From positions 744,001 through 808,000 of the forward strand of contig JACONQ010000014.1 of assembly GCA_014281115.1 (NCBI GenBank): a DNA stretch of 64,000 bases, written 5' to 3'. Origin of the DNA: Laburnicola sp. R22_1. Taxonomy: Eukaryota > Ascomycota > Dothideomycetes > Pleosporales > Didymosphaeriaceae. The translations under genes and the position numbers were made by a program. Below are positions 12,340 to 24,765 of this stretch, piece by piece. The notes beneath the pieces are model-generated. The model worked only from the letters and a program-made list of their open reading frames with translations, was not told the DNA's origin and ran no database searches. Numbering within the stretch: the first letter of the stretch is position 1; the number at the start of each line of letters is the position of its first letter.

Positions 12340-14012
12340 CCCTAAGCGTCACCAATGCATGCCATCTTTTCTTGATATTGAGCTGATGTATTCGCAACAC
12401 AGCAAGAGACCGAGCGAGAGGTCGCGCGAGAGATGGAGCGCTTCGCCGGACTAGATCGGCTTCTGAAGTCAGAGATGGGATTGAGGTGGTTCTGATACGT
12501 CTTCGTCGAGTGGCGCGCCGCAGTGAGGCGTAGTGTGGTCGCATTGTTTCTAGGCGTTAGGGTAGAGGTCAAGGTCGCATTCACGGGAACGGCGCTTGGA
12601 TACTATATTCCCCCAGTTGATGGCTTAGTGGTTTCTGGTTTCTGGTTGATAGTTTATCTTTATTCCGTCTCTGTGGTCGGCCTCATTATTGTTTCGGTGT
12701 ATTATGATATGGTGCATGGTATCATGGAATGCAAGAGGGCGTGGGATAGAAGGCGATGGTGCTCGAATGAACGGTTGGGAAAGGACAATAGTTCATGGAG
12801 TGGTCAGGATTATTTTTCACTGATAGATTTGTGGCATGCATTCGACGTTTCACATGGGCAATTGGGCGTATCGCTGGCTTTGCCGCTGAATCATCTTCGA
12901 GTGTCGGCGGTCCTCACGGGCGTTCATCTGAAGGGGGTTTCAACATTCGGGTATGTAGCTAGATAGACAGATGGCTTGCAAGTTGGGCATTCATTGTCCG
13001 GACAACGGAGAGTTTGCATGCTGCGAACAGCATCAACCTGGGCTTTTGCGAATGCGGATCAGCACGCACACGCAGCTACCGGTATGGAGCTTGTGGAGCT
13101 GTGGCTGACTACAGGGCACCCGAGCCTCCCGAGGTTGCAACCAGGCACGCAGCACGCGATGCGGTTAACGTGCGGGTATCCGATGCAGGCGTGCCAGCTG
13201 GCACCAATCTATGTTGATGTGCTGGTTGCTTGAGGGCGTGACGTAGCAGTTCTGGTGGAGGGTCGGCAATGGCGGGCGCCGGGCAGGCAGGGGAGGAGAT
13301 GAGGTCGTGAGTTGGGCATTGCATGGCTGTGATGGCACTGATGGATGATGACACGGATGACAGATGGGCAGCCGGGGGCTTCTGGCGCCACTCTTTCCAG
13401 TCGCCAATCTGCACAGACGGTGCGGGCCCGCTGCTCGACAACGCATCAGTCCCTGGTCCCTTTGCGGCATGGATTCTCCTTTCCTCTCTTGCCGCCAGCG
13501 CAATGCGCGGGCGCGACGAGAGCAAGCAATCCTGGGAGACATGGCCGCCTTCGACTTGTTCGAGGGCGTGTGAGAGGTTGCCTCGAGGCGGTGGGACGAA
13601 ACTCCCAAGGAATAGCCTCGGTCGCTGCAGCAGGAGCCTGAGGACCCTTCCGCTTAATAAGTTAGAGAGCAGATTCCAGTCACCATTGCCGTGCACGCTG
13701 TCACAATTTTCCCACGCTGTTCTTTTGCCTCAATTGCATCCCCTGTAGCTATCCTCGCATCCTTGTCGCCAATCGCGCCAGCATTTTATCTGATCTTTTA
13801 CCTTTCCGCGCATCGGAGCTGTCTGTGCCACGTCAAAGGCCGTGATTGGCACCCCCGGACTGGGCCGGACACAGCACGTACAGGGCGCTTTTATGTCCCG
13901 TACATAAAAGCCAATACTTTATACGCTGTGCCTCCGCTTCCGCTTGAGAGAATCAGGAAAGAAAATTTGATACGCTAGCAGTGCAGTTGCTATCAGTGCT
14001 GAGCTGCAAATC
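12340..14012. other. intergenic, 1.67 kb
   Basis: It holds the 3' end of the RING gene and the promoter of the coiled-coil gene. Frames of 147 aa at 12523-12966 (+) and 195 aa at 13109-13696 (-) have no domain, no splice logic and poor composition, so I leave them out. Confidence 0.45.
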
Positions 14013-17000
14013 ATGATGCCCAGCTTTGGAAGGAGTCGGTCGAGCTACGAGTGAGTTCCTTTTTATCGTCACTTTTTCACACCTTTCCCTCGCCTCATAC
14101 TTCCCTCACTACGTTTCGCTCTGGTAAGCACGCTTCTGCCTTGGAGAGTTGCCCCAATGCCTCGGTAGCCAATTGCTTCCTGTTTTCTTTCGCTAGTAGC
14201 TTCCCGCGAACTGGCGGTGTGGTGTCTGCCATTTGTTTACAAGCCCCCCGAAGCTCTGACTGACGCCCCATCCGCAGTGCATCGGCCAAGGAGCAGAAGC
14301 AGATCCTCGCCGACATCAACGCGGGATCCCAGAAGTTCGGCCGCAAGCTTCTTACCCGGCAGGCTAGTCACAGACGCCAAAGCAGCAACGAGACTCTCAC
14401 ACCGGTGACTGTCTTGCCCGAGCAGCAGCAGGAAGAACGCAGAGGACGCAACTCGTCAACTTCGAATCGACCCAAGCTTCCCAAGCGTACGAGCAGCATG
14501 AGGCGTGCGTACAACTACTTTTTTGGCGGGGCAACGCCGCAGCAACCACCTTCACCTACGTCGCCCGTCACCACGGGGACCGCGGCAGCGAAGGGCCCAC
14601 AAGATGACGACAGCAACGCCCGCGCAGCCGGCGTGGACACCCCGCCGCGAACACCTGCCCGAGAAGCTTCGCAGCCCGCCGACGCCGTGGATGAGGACGT
14701 AGACGCAGAGCCAGCTGGTGAGTAGAACAGCACAAGCACACTTCCAGCCTTTCACTATTTTTGTTCACGTGCCAATATTACTGTCCCGCTAACAGCTCGC
14801 TTTGCCAGCCCCAGAACCACCCTCCCCCAACGCCGACGATCCGCCCGACGTCCAGCTCGAGAAGCTTAGGAAAAAGCTGGAGAAGGTACGGAGTGACTTG
14901 GAAGAAGCAAATTCCACGGTCAAGCGCCAGGACGATACCATTGCTGGCATCGAGGAGGAATACAAGGAGCGAGAGAAGGGCTTCGAAGAGCGGGAGTCTA
15001 CCCTCCAGCAGGACAAGAAGGACTTGGAAGAGCACATGGTCAGCATCGTTGTGCAACAAGTCCGAGAAGCCAAAGCGAAGGAGCGACACACCGTTGCCGA
15101 AGAGTGCGAGAAGGAGTTTGAAGAGAAGATGGAGCAACACCGCGCTGAAGCCGAGGCCAAAGAATTGGCGCTGCAAGAGAAGATTACTTCGTTGCAGAAG
15201 CAAATCGCTTCGCTTGAAAAGGAAATCGAAGAGCTTCGCGCCACCGTTGCTAGCCTACAGTCGGAGAAGGGTGAGGCGGTACCCAAGGCAGATCTGGAGG
15301 CCAAGGACAACGAGATCGCCATCCTCACCTCGGACAAGACCAGTGCAGAAGAGTCTCTCGCCAAGGTAAGTCATCGCACGCAATCAATTTGAGACCTATG
15401 CTTACTGCAGGATCTGTAGGCAAATGCCGAGTTGGAACAGCTCAAAGCAGCAAATGCTAGTATGGAAGAGGAGAAGGCAGCGCTCGTACCCAAGGCCGAT
15501 TTGGATGCGAAAGACGAGACCATCTCTACGCTTACGTCCGAAAAGGACTCTGCTACGCAAGCTTTGAACCAGGCCAAGGAAGAATTGGCCGCTCAGATCT
15601 CCACTCTACAACAGGAGCTTGAGGCAGAGAAGACGAAACACAGCGACACTGCCGGAAAGCTCACCGCCAAATCCGATGAGTACAGCAAGTTGCAGGAGGA
15701 GCACGATGCTCGTGGTATGGACAGCGAGGAGAACAAGATCAGGATCTCCGAACTCGAGGCCGTAAGTCACTTCGCCATGCCCAACGCTCCTGGAGCGAAT
15801 GCTAATCATATTTCACTTAGTCCATCACCGCGTTGAAGTCAGCCGAGGGTGACATCTCCACCAAGATCACCGATTTGCAGCAGTCCGTTACTGAGAAGGA
15901 GCAAGCCCTCAAAGAGAAGCTCTCCGAGCTAGATGCGACCAAGGCCGAAGTTACTAGCAAAGCTGAAGAGCTAGCCAGTGTCACTGAAGCCCATCAAGCA
16001 ACTACGCGCGAGTTGGAGACCCACAAATCCAAAGTATCTGAACTGGAAGAGGCACTCAAGATCGCCGAACTTTCGAAGGGCGACTCCGAAGAGTTGGCCA
16101 ACAAGATCACGCAGCTAGAAGCCGAGAAGGAGAGTGCTCTGAAGGATGCTGAAGATGCTAAGACTAAGCTCGATAGTCTGGCCACGGAGAAGTCAGAGGT
16201 TGAGAAGTCTCTCAGTGAAGCATCCAGCAAGACGGATGACCTGTCCTCGCGCATATCCGAACTCGAGGCTCAGCTCAGCGCTGCGGAAGAGTCTAAGAGC
16301 ACCATCACCAAGGATGCTGAAGAGGCACGCAGTAGTGCGGATAACTTGGCCAGCGAGAAGGCAGCGCTGCAGAAATCTCTGGATGACGTCACAGGCCAAC
16401 TTGACAGCTTGACTGCGGAGAAGCAAAACCTCGAAACTTCTCTAAGCGATGCCTCAAGCCAAGTCGAAGGTCTCACAGCAGAGAAAACAGAGCTGGATCA
16501 GGCTTTGAAGCAGAACAAGAGTGAAGTCGAGACCTTGAGCGCCAAAGTCAGTGAGCTCGAATCGTCTGTATCTTCCAAGGACGAGGCTCTTGCAGCTGCC
16601 GAAGCCGCCAAGGGCGACGCTGATGGTCTCTCCGCTCAAATTGGCGAGCTAAAATCGTCGTTGCAATCGAAGGATGAAGAGCTCGCGAACTCCACCTCCC
16701 AGAAAACCGAGTTGGATACTAGGATCTCCGAACTAGAGCAGTCGTTGTCTACGGCGCAATCTGATGTCGCGGCAAAGGAAAAGGAGTTGGCCAGCAAAGA
16801 GGAAGCCCTCCAACATGCTCAGTCGGCTGCGCAGGGTGATGTCGAGGGCCTCAACGCAAAGGTCGCAGAGCTCCAGAAGTCGCTCCAAGATGCCGAGAAG
16901 AAGGCGCAAGCCTCTACAGACGATCTGGAGTCCCTGAAGAGCGAGTTGGCTGCTAAGGAAGAGTCGTTGAAGGCCGCTGAGTCCTTCAAGACGGAGGCTG

Positions 17001-19216
17001 AAGAGCTTAAGACGAAGATCTCTGGGCTAGAATCTCAACTTGAGTCTGCGCAAGAGGGTGCCGCTAAGGTTTCTGATCTCGAGACGTCGCTCCAGGAAGC
17101 CCGAGATGCACTTGCCACGAAGACGACGGAAGTCGAAGGTCTTGCGACTAAGCTCTCTGACAAGGAAAAGACGTCTGAATCCGCCCAGGAGGAAGTTCAG
17201 ACGCTGAACGCCAAGATCGCCGAACTCCAGACAGAATTGGAGAAGAGCACTTCCGATCACGAGACAGCCAAACAGGGCCACGACGAAGCTCTCGGCGCTG
17301 AAAAGTCTGCCCACGAGGAGACCAAGGCCGCCCTGACCGCAGTTCAATCGGAGAAGGAAGATCTGCTCTCTGCCAAGAATCAACTTCAGTCAGCTGCCCA
17401 AGAACAGGCTGACCGGGTCTCCGAGTTGCAAACCCAGCTTGAGAAGGCCACTGCCGATAAAGAACAACTGGAGAAGGATTTGGCAGCCGCCAAACAGGAG
17501 GCTGGTAGCGCCACCGACTTGCAGGCCCAGCTCGACAAAGCCACCGCTGATCATAGTGCGCAGAAAGAGCAGCTGGAGAAAGATTTGGCAGCTGCTAAAG
17601 AAGAAGCCGAACGTGTGTCCGGTTTACAGACGCAGCTCGACAAGGCGAACTCTGACGCCGAGGAAAAGACTGCTAACCACGAGACCGCGCTCAAGAACGC
17701 CGAGACATCACATGGCGAGACCAAAGATACTCTCGCAAAGACGCAAGCTCAACTCGAAGAAGCACAGAAAGCCAAGGACGAGGCTGAACAAGCTTTAGCG
17801 GCTGCGAAAGAGGCTGCTGCCAAGGTCGCGGACCTGGAGACTCAACTTGGAGCCGCTCAATCTGAGAAGTTGGCATTGGAGGAGAAGCTCGAGGCTGCTT
17901 CCGCGCACGAAGCTAAGATTGCTCAGCAGAGCAAGGATCTGGAGGCTGTAGAGGTATGTTCCCAGCACTGATTTCGCTCTTGATAATTTGCTGACTGATA
18001 TACACACATAGGCTACCAAGGCTGAACTTGAAGAGCAGTTGAAGGCCGCTACTGAGTCGTCGGCCAAAGCCGAAGAGAATCTCAAGTCGCTGCAATCAGA
18101 GAAGGAAGAGCTTGACCAAAAGCTCAAGGCCGCTACTGAAGCTTCCTCTGTAAGTCATCCCGCACATACGGTACTCAAGTCCTAACCAATATGCACATGT
18201 ATTCCGTACCGTGGTGTAACGCACTGTACGGAAAATAATGCCTAGATGTTGTATACTCCACCAACAACATACGCTGACCAGACAATTAGACCCATGACGC
18301 TAAAGTCACTGAACTTGAAAGCACCGTCAAGGATCTCGAAAGCCAGCTCCAAACTGCCCAAACCGAAGCGAGCGATGCTTCTTCGAAGATCCAGGAAGAG
18401 GTTGATGCCCTCAAGAAGACAAACTCTGAGCTTGAAGAAAAGCTCAAGGTTGCTACTGAAGCATCGACTTCTGACAACTCCAAGGTCTCCGAGCTGGAAA
18501 AGCAACTCGAAGACCTCACCAATGAGAAGGCCAAGAAAGAGGTTGCCGTGACCGAGCTCGAGATCAAACTCGAGAACGCCCTCAAGGAGGCCCAAGATGC
18601 TTCGAAGATCGCGGATGATTTGAAGGCAGTGGAGAACGCTAAAAGCGAGCTAGAAGAGAAGCTCTTGGCTGCTCAAGACGCATCAGAGGCAGCAAAGAAG
18701 GCTCAGGCGGATGCTGTCAACGATCTTGAAGAGGCCAAGAAGGCACATGAGCTTGCACAGCAAGAATCGGCCAGCGCCATCAGCACCTTCGAAGAAAACG
18801 TTGCTACGCTAAAGACTGAGCAGACCTCAGCTGCCGAGCGTCTCGAGATTGCGGAGAAGGCATTGGCTGAGGGTAAAGCCTCGCTTGAAGAGATGGCCGA
18901 AAAGAATCAGGAGGTCGAGAAGCGTGCAGAGGATGCTCTCGCCAGCGTCAAAGAGGCGGAAGAGAAGACGAAGCTCGCCGAAGATCAGCTAGCCAAGGCT
19001 GTCGAAGAGAAGCAAGAACTTGAGCAAAAGCTCGAAAGCGCGGTCAAGGCCGCCGCCGATGCCTCGACTGAGGATGCCGCCGATGTCTCTAAGGAGGATG
19101 CCGCTTCCCCTGCTTCCCCTGCTTCGCCCGTCTCCCCCGTCGTAAACGGCAAAGCGGCCAAGAAGAAGGCGGCCAAGAAGGCTGCAGCCAAAGCGAAGGC
19201 GGATGCTGCAGAGTAG
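14013..19216 (+). CDS. giant coiled-coil protein, 1524 aa
   Basis: Seven exons: 14013-14050, 14278-14717, 14809-15365, 15420-15761, 15821-17953, 18012-18149 and 18290-19216. All are GT-AG and in phase. The N-terminus is basic and Ser-rich (MMPSFGRSRSSYD, then KEQKQILADINAGSQKFGRK), followed by a disordered Pro/Thr-rich segment. From about residue 165 to 1470 it is almost unbroken heptad coiled coil built of Glu/Lys/Ala/Ser-rich repeats such as SELEAQLSAAEESK. The tail (ASPASPASPVSPVVNGK) ends in a Lys/Ala-rich patch (KKKAAKKAAAKAKADAAE). No GRIP, kinesin or SMC head is visible. Databases often label such fungal proteins M-protein-repeat or Uso1-like, but that reflects composition, not function. 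A tether or scaffold role is inference. Introns within the coil fall in phase 0, and some internal segments resemble each other, suggesting growth by duplication. Confidence 0.85.
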
Positions 19217-19884
19217 AACTGCCTAGTGGTTCTCGTTCGCGTTGAGCTGTACCGCTTAGGGACTGGTAGTTCGAAGGATGTTTCGATGCGCGTTCCCCTA
19301 CACCCAGACTGTACCCAAGATTGTGTTTGTGTTTTTCGAGTTCCTTTTCGTCAGCGGCATACGGCATTATACCCCCCAATTTTTGCACTTTTCTCGAGCC
19401 GAGTGAGCGAAGCGAGTGGATATTGGTGGCATGCATTGCGATTTGCCTTTTGTTCTCCGCTCTTTATGAAGATTGCACATATTGATGTTGAGCTCATGAG
19501 CTTGAGCTTGAGGGGGTGATTGACTGATAGAGATGAGAGACGTCCACGAGATGAGGTTCATGGTTTCATGAGGTCATGTTTTTAATGAATGGATTGTGTG
19601 TATACTTTTCAAACCTTCGAAGACTTTTAAAAGGGTTGTTTCGAGTTCGTTCAAGTGATGGTGACACGGATCGGTGTATTTTTTTCACCGAACGCATCGA
19701 CTTGCCGAATACGTCATCGAGCATATCCACTCCTCTGCCCTTTCCGAGGCTTAACCAAACTCCTTCAATATCCGACGCTATGAAGGGCATCCTCATCCCT
19801 TCCCAACCAAAGTCGCAATTGCGCACGAAGCACCTCTACATCTGAAAAACCAGTTAAAAGATCTCTTGTTCATCCAACCCCACC
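19217..19884. other. intergenic
   Basis: 3' region of the coiled-coil gene and upstream region of the GlcG-like gene. Nothing else is recognised. Confidence 0.45.
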
Positions 19885-20276
19885 ATGTCCACAAAATCCG
19901 TCCCCGTCCTCACTCTCTCAGGCGCACGCGCCGCCCTCTCAGCCGCCGAAGAGCGCGCCCACGAAATCGGCGTCCCCATGAACATCGCCGTCGTCGACTC
20001 GTCATGCCACCTCCTCGCGTTTGCGCGGATGGAAGGCGCAAAACTAACGTCCATCAACATCGCGATCGACAAGGCGTTTACGGCCGCGGGGCACCGGGTG
20101 CCGACGAGCGTGTACAAGGAGAATGTGTGGCCGGGGGGTGCGGCGTTTGGGATTAATCATAGTAATGGGGGGAGGTTTATGACGGTTGCGGTGGGGGGTG
20201 TAGTAGTGGGACGCCCGGGGAGGATGAGGATGTTGCGGGGAGGGGGTGGAGGGGTTGGGGGAGAAGAAAGGGATGA
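19885..20276 (+). pseudogene. GlcG/HbpS-family (DUF336) gene with damaged 3' end
   Basis: The first about 100 codons read cleanly as a GlcG/HbpS-like haem-associated fold: LTLSGARAALSAAEERAHEI, MNIAVVDSSCHLLAFARM, INIAIDKAFTAAG and GGAAFGINHSNGGRFM. Family members continue with a Gly/Pro loop and a GVSSGTP..D.EVA tail. Here the original frame runs on as Gly/Arg-rich nonsense to 20355, while the expected tail (CSSGTPGEDEDVAGRGW) appears in the +1-shifted frame from about 20199 and stops at 20274-20276. A loop of roughly 12 residues is also missing. So there is a small deletion with frameshift near 20185-20200. No intron explains it, as the nearest GT to AG span is under 30 nt. The family binds haem or modifies small molecules; the function here is probably lost. 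A sequencing error in the G-rich tract is the main alternative for the frameshift, but not for the missing loop. Confidence 0.6.
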
Positions 20277-20834
20277 GGGAGGGGGTGAGGGCGAAGTTGT
20301 AGGGTGGGGGAGGTTGGGTGGGGGAAGGGAAGAGGATTGGGGGAGGCTAGGTTGATGTTCTACAGTGCTAGGACAAAAGATTAAGGACAATGTGTTACCT
20401 AAGATAAGCAATATCAAGGCCAACTGTAAGCATACTGTAGCATTTCTGAACATACGCGTGTTGTTTGGCTCTACGATGTTGCGTTGAGCAATAGGCAAAG
20501 GGCATGAGCGTCCGTGGAAGGTAGTTTAAAAGAGTGGCTGTTTTGAAAAGTCGTCGAAGAAGTTAGAATGGTGGTCATTGGACGGCTGGTTACACAAATG
20601 TTAGTTACAACTGGCCATCTAATCAAGTCAATTAGCGAGTAGTGAGAAGGGTGTGAATTGGTTCGCCTAGCAAATTATCCCGCATCAGATTACTACCCGC
20701 ACAGTATGTGGCGTAGGCGGCGTAGTTGCAATATTTGTGATATTCCACTTTTGCTGGAGAAGGTGACGAGACCTACGTCCCATCGTTTCTGACCTGTCTT
20801 CACTCAATCCCAAGCTAGCTCTCGATTCAGCTCC
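20277..20834. other. intergenic; purine-rich start
   Basis: The first 70 bp are nearly pure G/A on the plus strand. No gene is recognised in the remainder. Confidence 0.4.
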
Positions 20835-21598
20835 ATGACTTCCATGGACCCTATCGTAGTCATAGGCGGTTGCGGTAGTCTCGGCCACCACATTGTCAAA
20901 CAACTCCTCGAAGCCGGAGCCGCCGATGTCACTGTCTTCGACGTCAACACAGAGAAAAACATCATCCCCAACGCCAAGTACATTAAAGGGAGCATCTGCA
21001 GTCCCCACGACGTGCTCCACCTCCTCCAAAGTGTGAAGCCACTTACAATTTTCCACACCGCATCTCCATCGATGCTAGGCCAGCGGAACACACGTCAAAT
21101 CTTCGAGAATGTCAATATCAAGGGAACACAGATTCTCCTCGAAAACATCCACAAAGTGGGCGTTACCAAAGCCCTCGTCTACACCTCCTCTTCCTTGGTA
21201 GTCTACAACAATATTACCGACCTTATCTACGCTATAGAAGACCTCCCTTACTGCCCTGAATCTGAGCAACTAGTATACTACACTCACACAAAGGCAGTAG
21301 CCGAGCAGATGGTCCTCGCAGCCAACAGAAAAGCCGGACTTCTCACGGCCGCCATCCGAAGCACTACTGTATGACTGTTGTGGCTGAGTGGTGGGTTTGG
21401 TTGGGAAGCTTTGGAAGGAAGGAATCGTATTTAAATAGGCAGATAGCGAGGTATTTTACTATAAATAGGACGTTTAATATTACTAGGGCGAAAGAGCGGT
21501 TAGGGTATCGGCCAAAGGTGGGCGTGGAAGAGGGGATTCGGAGAGCTGTTGAGGCTTATATGGCGAACCAGGCGTCTGGTGAGAAGAAGGGCCGCTGA
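20835..21598 (+). pseudogene. 3-beta-HSD/ERG26-like sterol dehydrogenase remnant
   Basis: 20835-21374 encodes the N-terminal half of an extended short-chain dehydrogenase. It has the NAD-binding GGCGSLGHH motif, an acidic FDVNTE end of beta-2, and the catalytic YTHTK (YxxxK). It then stops shortly after TAAIRSTTV. A second piece in another frame, about 21440-21598, matches the C-terminal end of the same family (RTFNITRAKERLGYRPKV followed by an EEGIRRAVEAYM helix). About 110-130 residues that should lie between them, including substrate-binding sequence, are gone. The junction region (21400-21500) is AT-rich with many TA steps. Intact relatives (about 350 aa) act on 4-carboxysterols or other 3-beta-hydroxysteroids. 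This copy should be non-functional. It lies about 270 bp from the nested transposons. Confidence 0.75.
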
Positions 21599-22654
21599 TG
21601 TAGCTTTTGACTTGCCCGTTGATTATCGTTGGGCTGCCTGCGAGTCCCGTGTTTTGCGCCGCCAACGTCCGCGCGCGTATGTAGCCGTTGCTTGTTTGTA
21701 TTTGGCGCGTGTTTCATGTGAGTAGATTTATTCTTGTCACATTGCTAATACTATTCAACCAAGACGAACTCACGCTGCGTACGGAATTATCTTCGTTGCT
21801 CAGAAGAATCTGAGCATCGCTGTTCCACGCAAGTTTGTTGATGGGCAGGACGTCCCTAAAAGGTAGAAGGTACCGTGTCCGTGCGCGTAACGGGCCACGT
21901 CGCGTAACGGGCCACGAACAACATGCTCACCACCACAAAGATGAGGTTATTGTAACAGCTATAATAGCTCTTTTAACGAGATTTTTTGGTGGAGAGACCC
22001 GTAACATGCTCGCGATTGATTTGTATTATCTATATTTGCGTGGAACGTTGATGGTGCGGCCACAAGAGTTGATTTTGGGTGGAGCATCTGGTGCAGCTTC
22101 TGGCGACTCCCTGACAGCTGCAGTACCGCGCGCGCGTCTCTTGGGCTCACGCTTTGCTGAGGGCGCTCTTAAGGCTTTGCGCTTACCCGTTTGGGAAGTT
22201 TTAGATGCTCTCTTAGTGTTTTGGGCCTCAATTCTGGCCGCGCGAGCAGCTGCCTGTTCGGCCTTCAGCTAATCTCTCACCACTTTGGCTCTCTCTCTCG
22301 CCACGCGTCTCTCCTCAGCCTCTTGCTCTCGGAGGAGCTTAGCAGCAGCTTGAAGCTCCTTCATGTTCGCCTTTGCAAGCTGCTCCTCATGCTCTTGGTG
22401 TTGTACTACTGCCTCACGTGCACGTGCCTCTCTCAGCTTGCGCGGTGACCAGAAGACAGCACCACCATAGTACTCCTCGCGCTGCTGCAAGTTAAGAGGT
22501 TTGCCGCGCTTTTTGTGCCTCCTCTTAACAGTAAGAGCCTCTCTTAGGCCGTTATTCTTATGGTGTAGCAGCTCGTTTTGAGCTGCGAGTAAGTGGAGCG
22601 TTTAAGAGAGCGTCTTAGAGTCCTCCGCGGCAGTATCCCTCACTGCAGAGCGTA

Positions 22655-24765
22655 CTGTGTCCGTGCACTCAACGCCCGGATTCAGTCAACGCCCCGCTGA
22701 ACACCATAGCAGCTTAACTAAAATAAGGCTGCAGAGCCACACAAAATCGCTATTATTACGAGATTTTGTAGTAGAGTACTATTTTGATGCTTACGATTCA
22801 CCTGTGCTACTTATATTTACTTGGAAGCTTAACGTTGTGGCCGTGCCGCGTAGTCTTAGGTGGAGCTGCTGATGCGGCACCTAAAGCCTCCTAAGTAGTT
22901 ATAGTATTAACTACGCGTTTCTGACGCTTGTTGCTCTGTATAGATGGCTGCGAGGCCTTTCTTTTACCCTTTTGGGTAGATTGTAGAGCTTTTGCATTGT
23001 CGCGAGCTTCTCTCTAGCGAGCACGCTCTGCTGCCTTCTTAGCCTTCTCCTTCTCCTTGGCTACCTTGGCTGCCTCCCTCGCCACACGCTTCTCCTCTGC
23101 AATTTTCTCCTTGCATAGCTTAGCTGCCTTCTTCAACTCAGCCTTCTCAGCTTTTTGAAGCTTCTGCTCCTTCTCCTCTTGTTCCTTTACAGACTGACGT
23201 ACGCGAGCCTCCCTAACCTTCCTTGGTGACCAGAAAACCGCCCCCATAGTACTCTTGACGTTGTTGCAGATCTAGAGGTTTTCCCTTCTTCTTGTGCTTC
23301 TTTTTCGTAGTAAGAGCCTCTCTTAACCCAGCAATCTTATGGTGAAGTAACTCATTTTGAACTGAGATGTGGTGGAGTGAGCGGCTAAGCTTCTGCGCGT
23401 CCTTACTACTCTGATCTTCTACTGCGGATCGTACAAGGCGGTCTAGTTTACGCCAGTTAGATCCGCTGAGTACTGACGTAGAGCTCTCTCGCGATTCCTG
23501 CTCATGTAGGGTAGTGTTGGTGAACCTTTTAAGTATAACCTCTGGGTTAAATGGTGATATGCCTGTTGCTTCAAAAGACTTAAGTATCGTCTCCTCCTTA
23601 AAAGAGCTCGTCCAGGCCTCCCAGAATAGAGGGAAGAAGTCCCCTTTCTTAATAGGGAGGAGTCCCTGGCTCTGGTGGAGGTGATCTAATAGCTCCTTTA
23701 AGTACGCAGTTGATAGAGGCTTAAATAGAACCACATCAAGTGGCTGAAGCGTGTGGGTTAAATGAGGGGGGAAGATGGCTAGGAGTATCCTATTACGATC
23801 GCAATAGTCAATAAAATCCATAGTAACGTGAGATCCATGGCCATCAAGGATGAGTAACCGGTAAGACCGTCGAGCTTTTACCTTAGTGTAGCGATCAAAC
23901 ACCTGTTCAAGCCAGGCAAGGCCAATATCGTTGTTTGTCTAGCCTAAAGGCGACAAGGAAATGTGTACTAAGTGCTCTCCTGCCTTAATATCCTCTACCC
24001 AGCTTGATTGTATAGCCTTGTTAGTAGCCTAATAGATGAGGCTTGGCGGCAAGGCTGATCTATTAGCGCAAACACACGCTAGGAGGGTAATCCATTCACA
24101 AGAGCCATCTTAGAGAGATGCTATAACCTCCTTATTCTCCCACATTCGTCTGCTGAACACTCGTTTTAATCAGCTAGTGATACCAATTAAGAAGCCTTTT
24201 TCATCCATATTATACGTGTGACGAGGCTCGATGTTATATTCCTTGATTTTGGCACCCAGGAGATCAAAATACAGGCTGTATTTATCCCCTAAGTCGGCTT
24301 GGTGGCGATTGCTGTCCATACCAGCTGCCCATCGAGAGATCAGATGGATGTTGTGTCGGTTGATGAAGCGAGTAACCCAGCTCTCGCTCACTGGCTCCTT
24401 GGCTATTGTTGACGCGAAATTTCGTATCATCTCTCTTGTGGGTGGCAAGTGACGCGCTGTAAGCCCTTCAATGTATTGTACAAGCTCCTGCTCTTGTTGG
24501 GGACTGAGTTTCCGTCGGTTAAACCCCGCAGTTGCACGCGTCGTTTGAATCGCTTGGTGCCTTCGCGACAGCGTACTTCGATCAACGCCATGCTTGCTAG
24601 CGATCTTAGTATAAGAGAAAGATTCTTCTGACCTTAGCGATTCTATTTCTTTAATTGCAGCCTCAATTGAGCTCATATTGGTGGCGTTATGGCGTGTTGA
24701 AATTTGGGGTGGTTTGCGTTCAGCGGGGCGTTGACTGAATCCGGGCGTTGAGTGCACGGACACAG
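22655..24765 (-). mobile_element. inner pogo/Fot1-type transposon (nested)
   Basis: Perfect 48-bp inverted ends (22655-22702 and 24718-24765) are flanked by TA duplications at 22653-22654 and 24766-24767. The length is 2111 bp. Each end holds a TCAACGCCC motif twice. It inserted into the transposase gene of the outer element, so it is the younger of the two. Confidence 0.93.
22807..24676 (-). pseudogene. inner-element DDE transposase with RIP-like stops
   Basis: Aligned by eye with the intact 623-aa transposase, this copy keeps the psq-type HTH, the CENP-B/Tc5-like domain (SESWVTRFINRHNIHL), NMDEKG, LILDGHGSH and QPLDVVLFKPL. At least four nonsense changes lie between 24170 and 23935: positions matching Arg, Gln, Gln and Trp of the intact copy are TGA, TAA, TAG and TAG. 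All are single C-to-T or G-to-A transitions, mostly in CpA/TpG context, as RIP makes. A break near 23245 separates the C-terminal WSPRKVREARVRQ coil. Confidence 0.88.

Noticed and set aside
12523..13696. Open frames of 147 aa (+) and 195 aa (-)
   Set aside because: No domains, no signal peptide, overlapping alternatives, and location in 3' UTR or promoter sequence.
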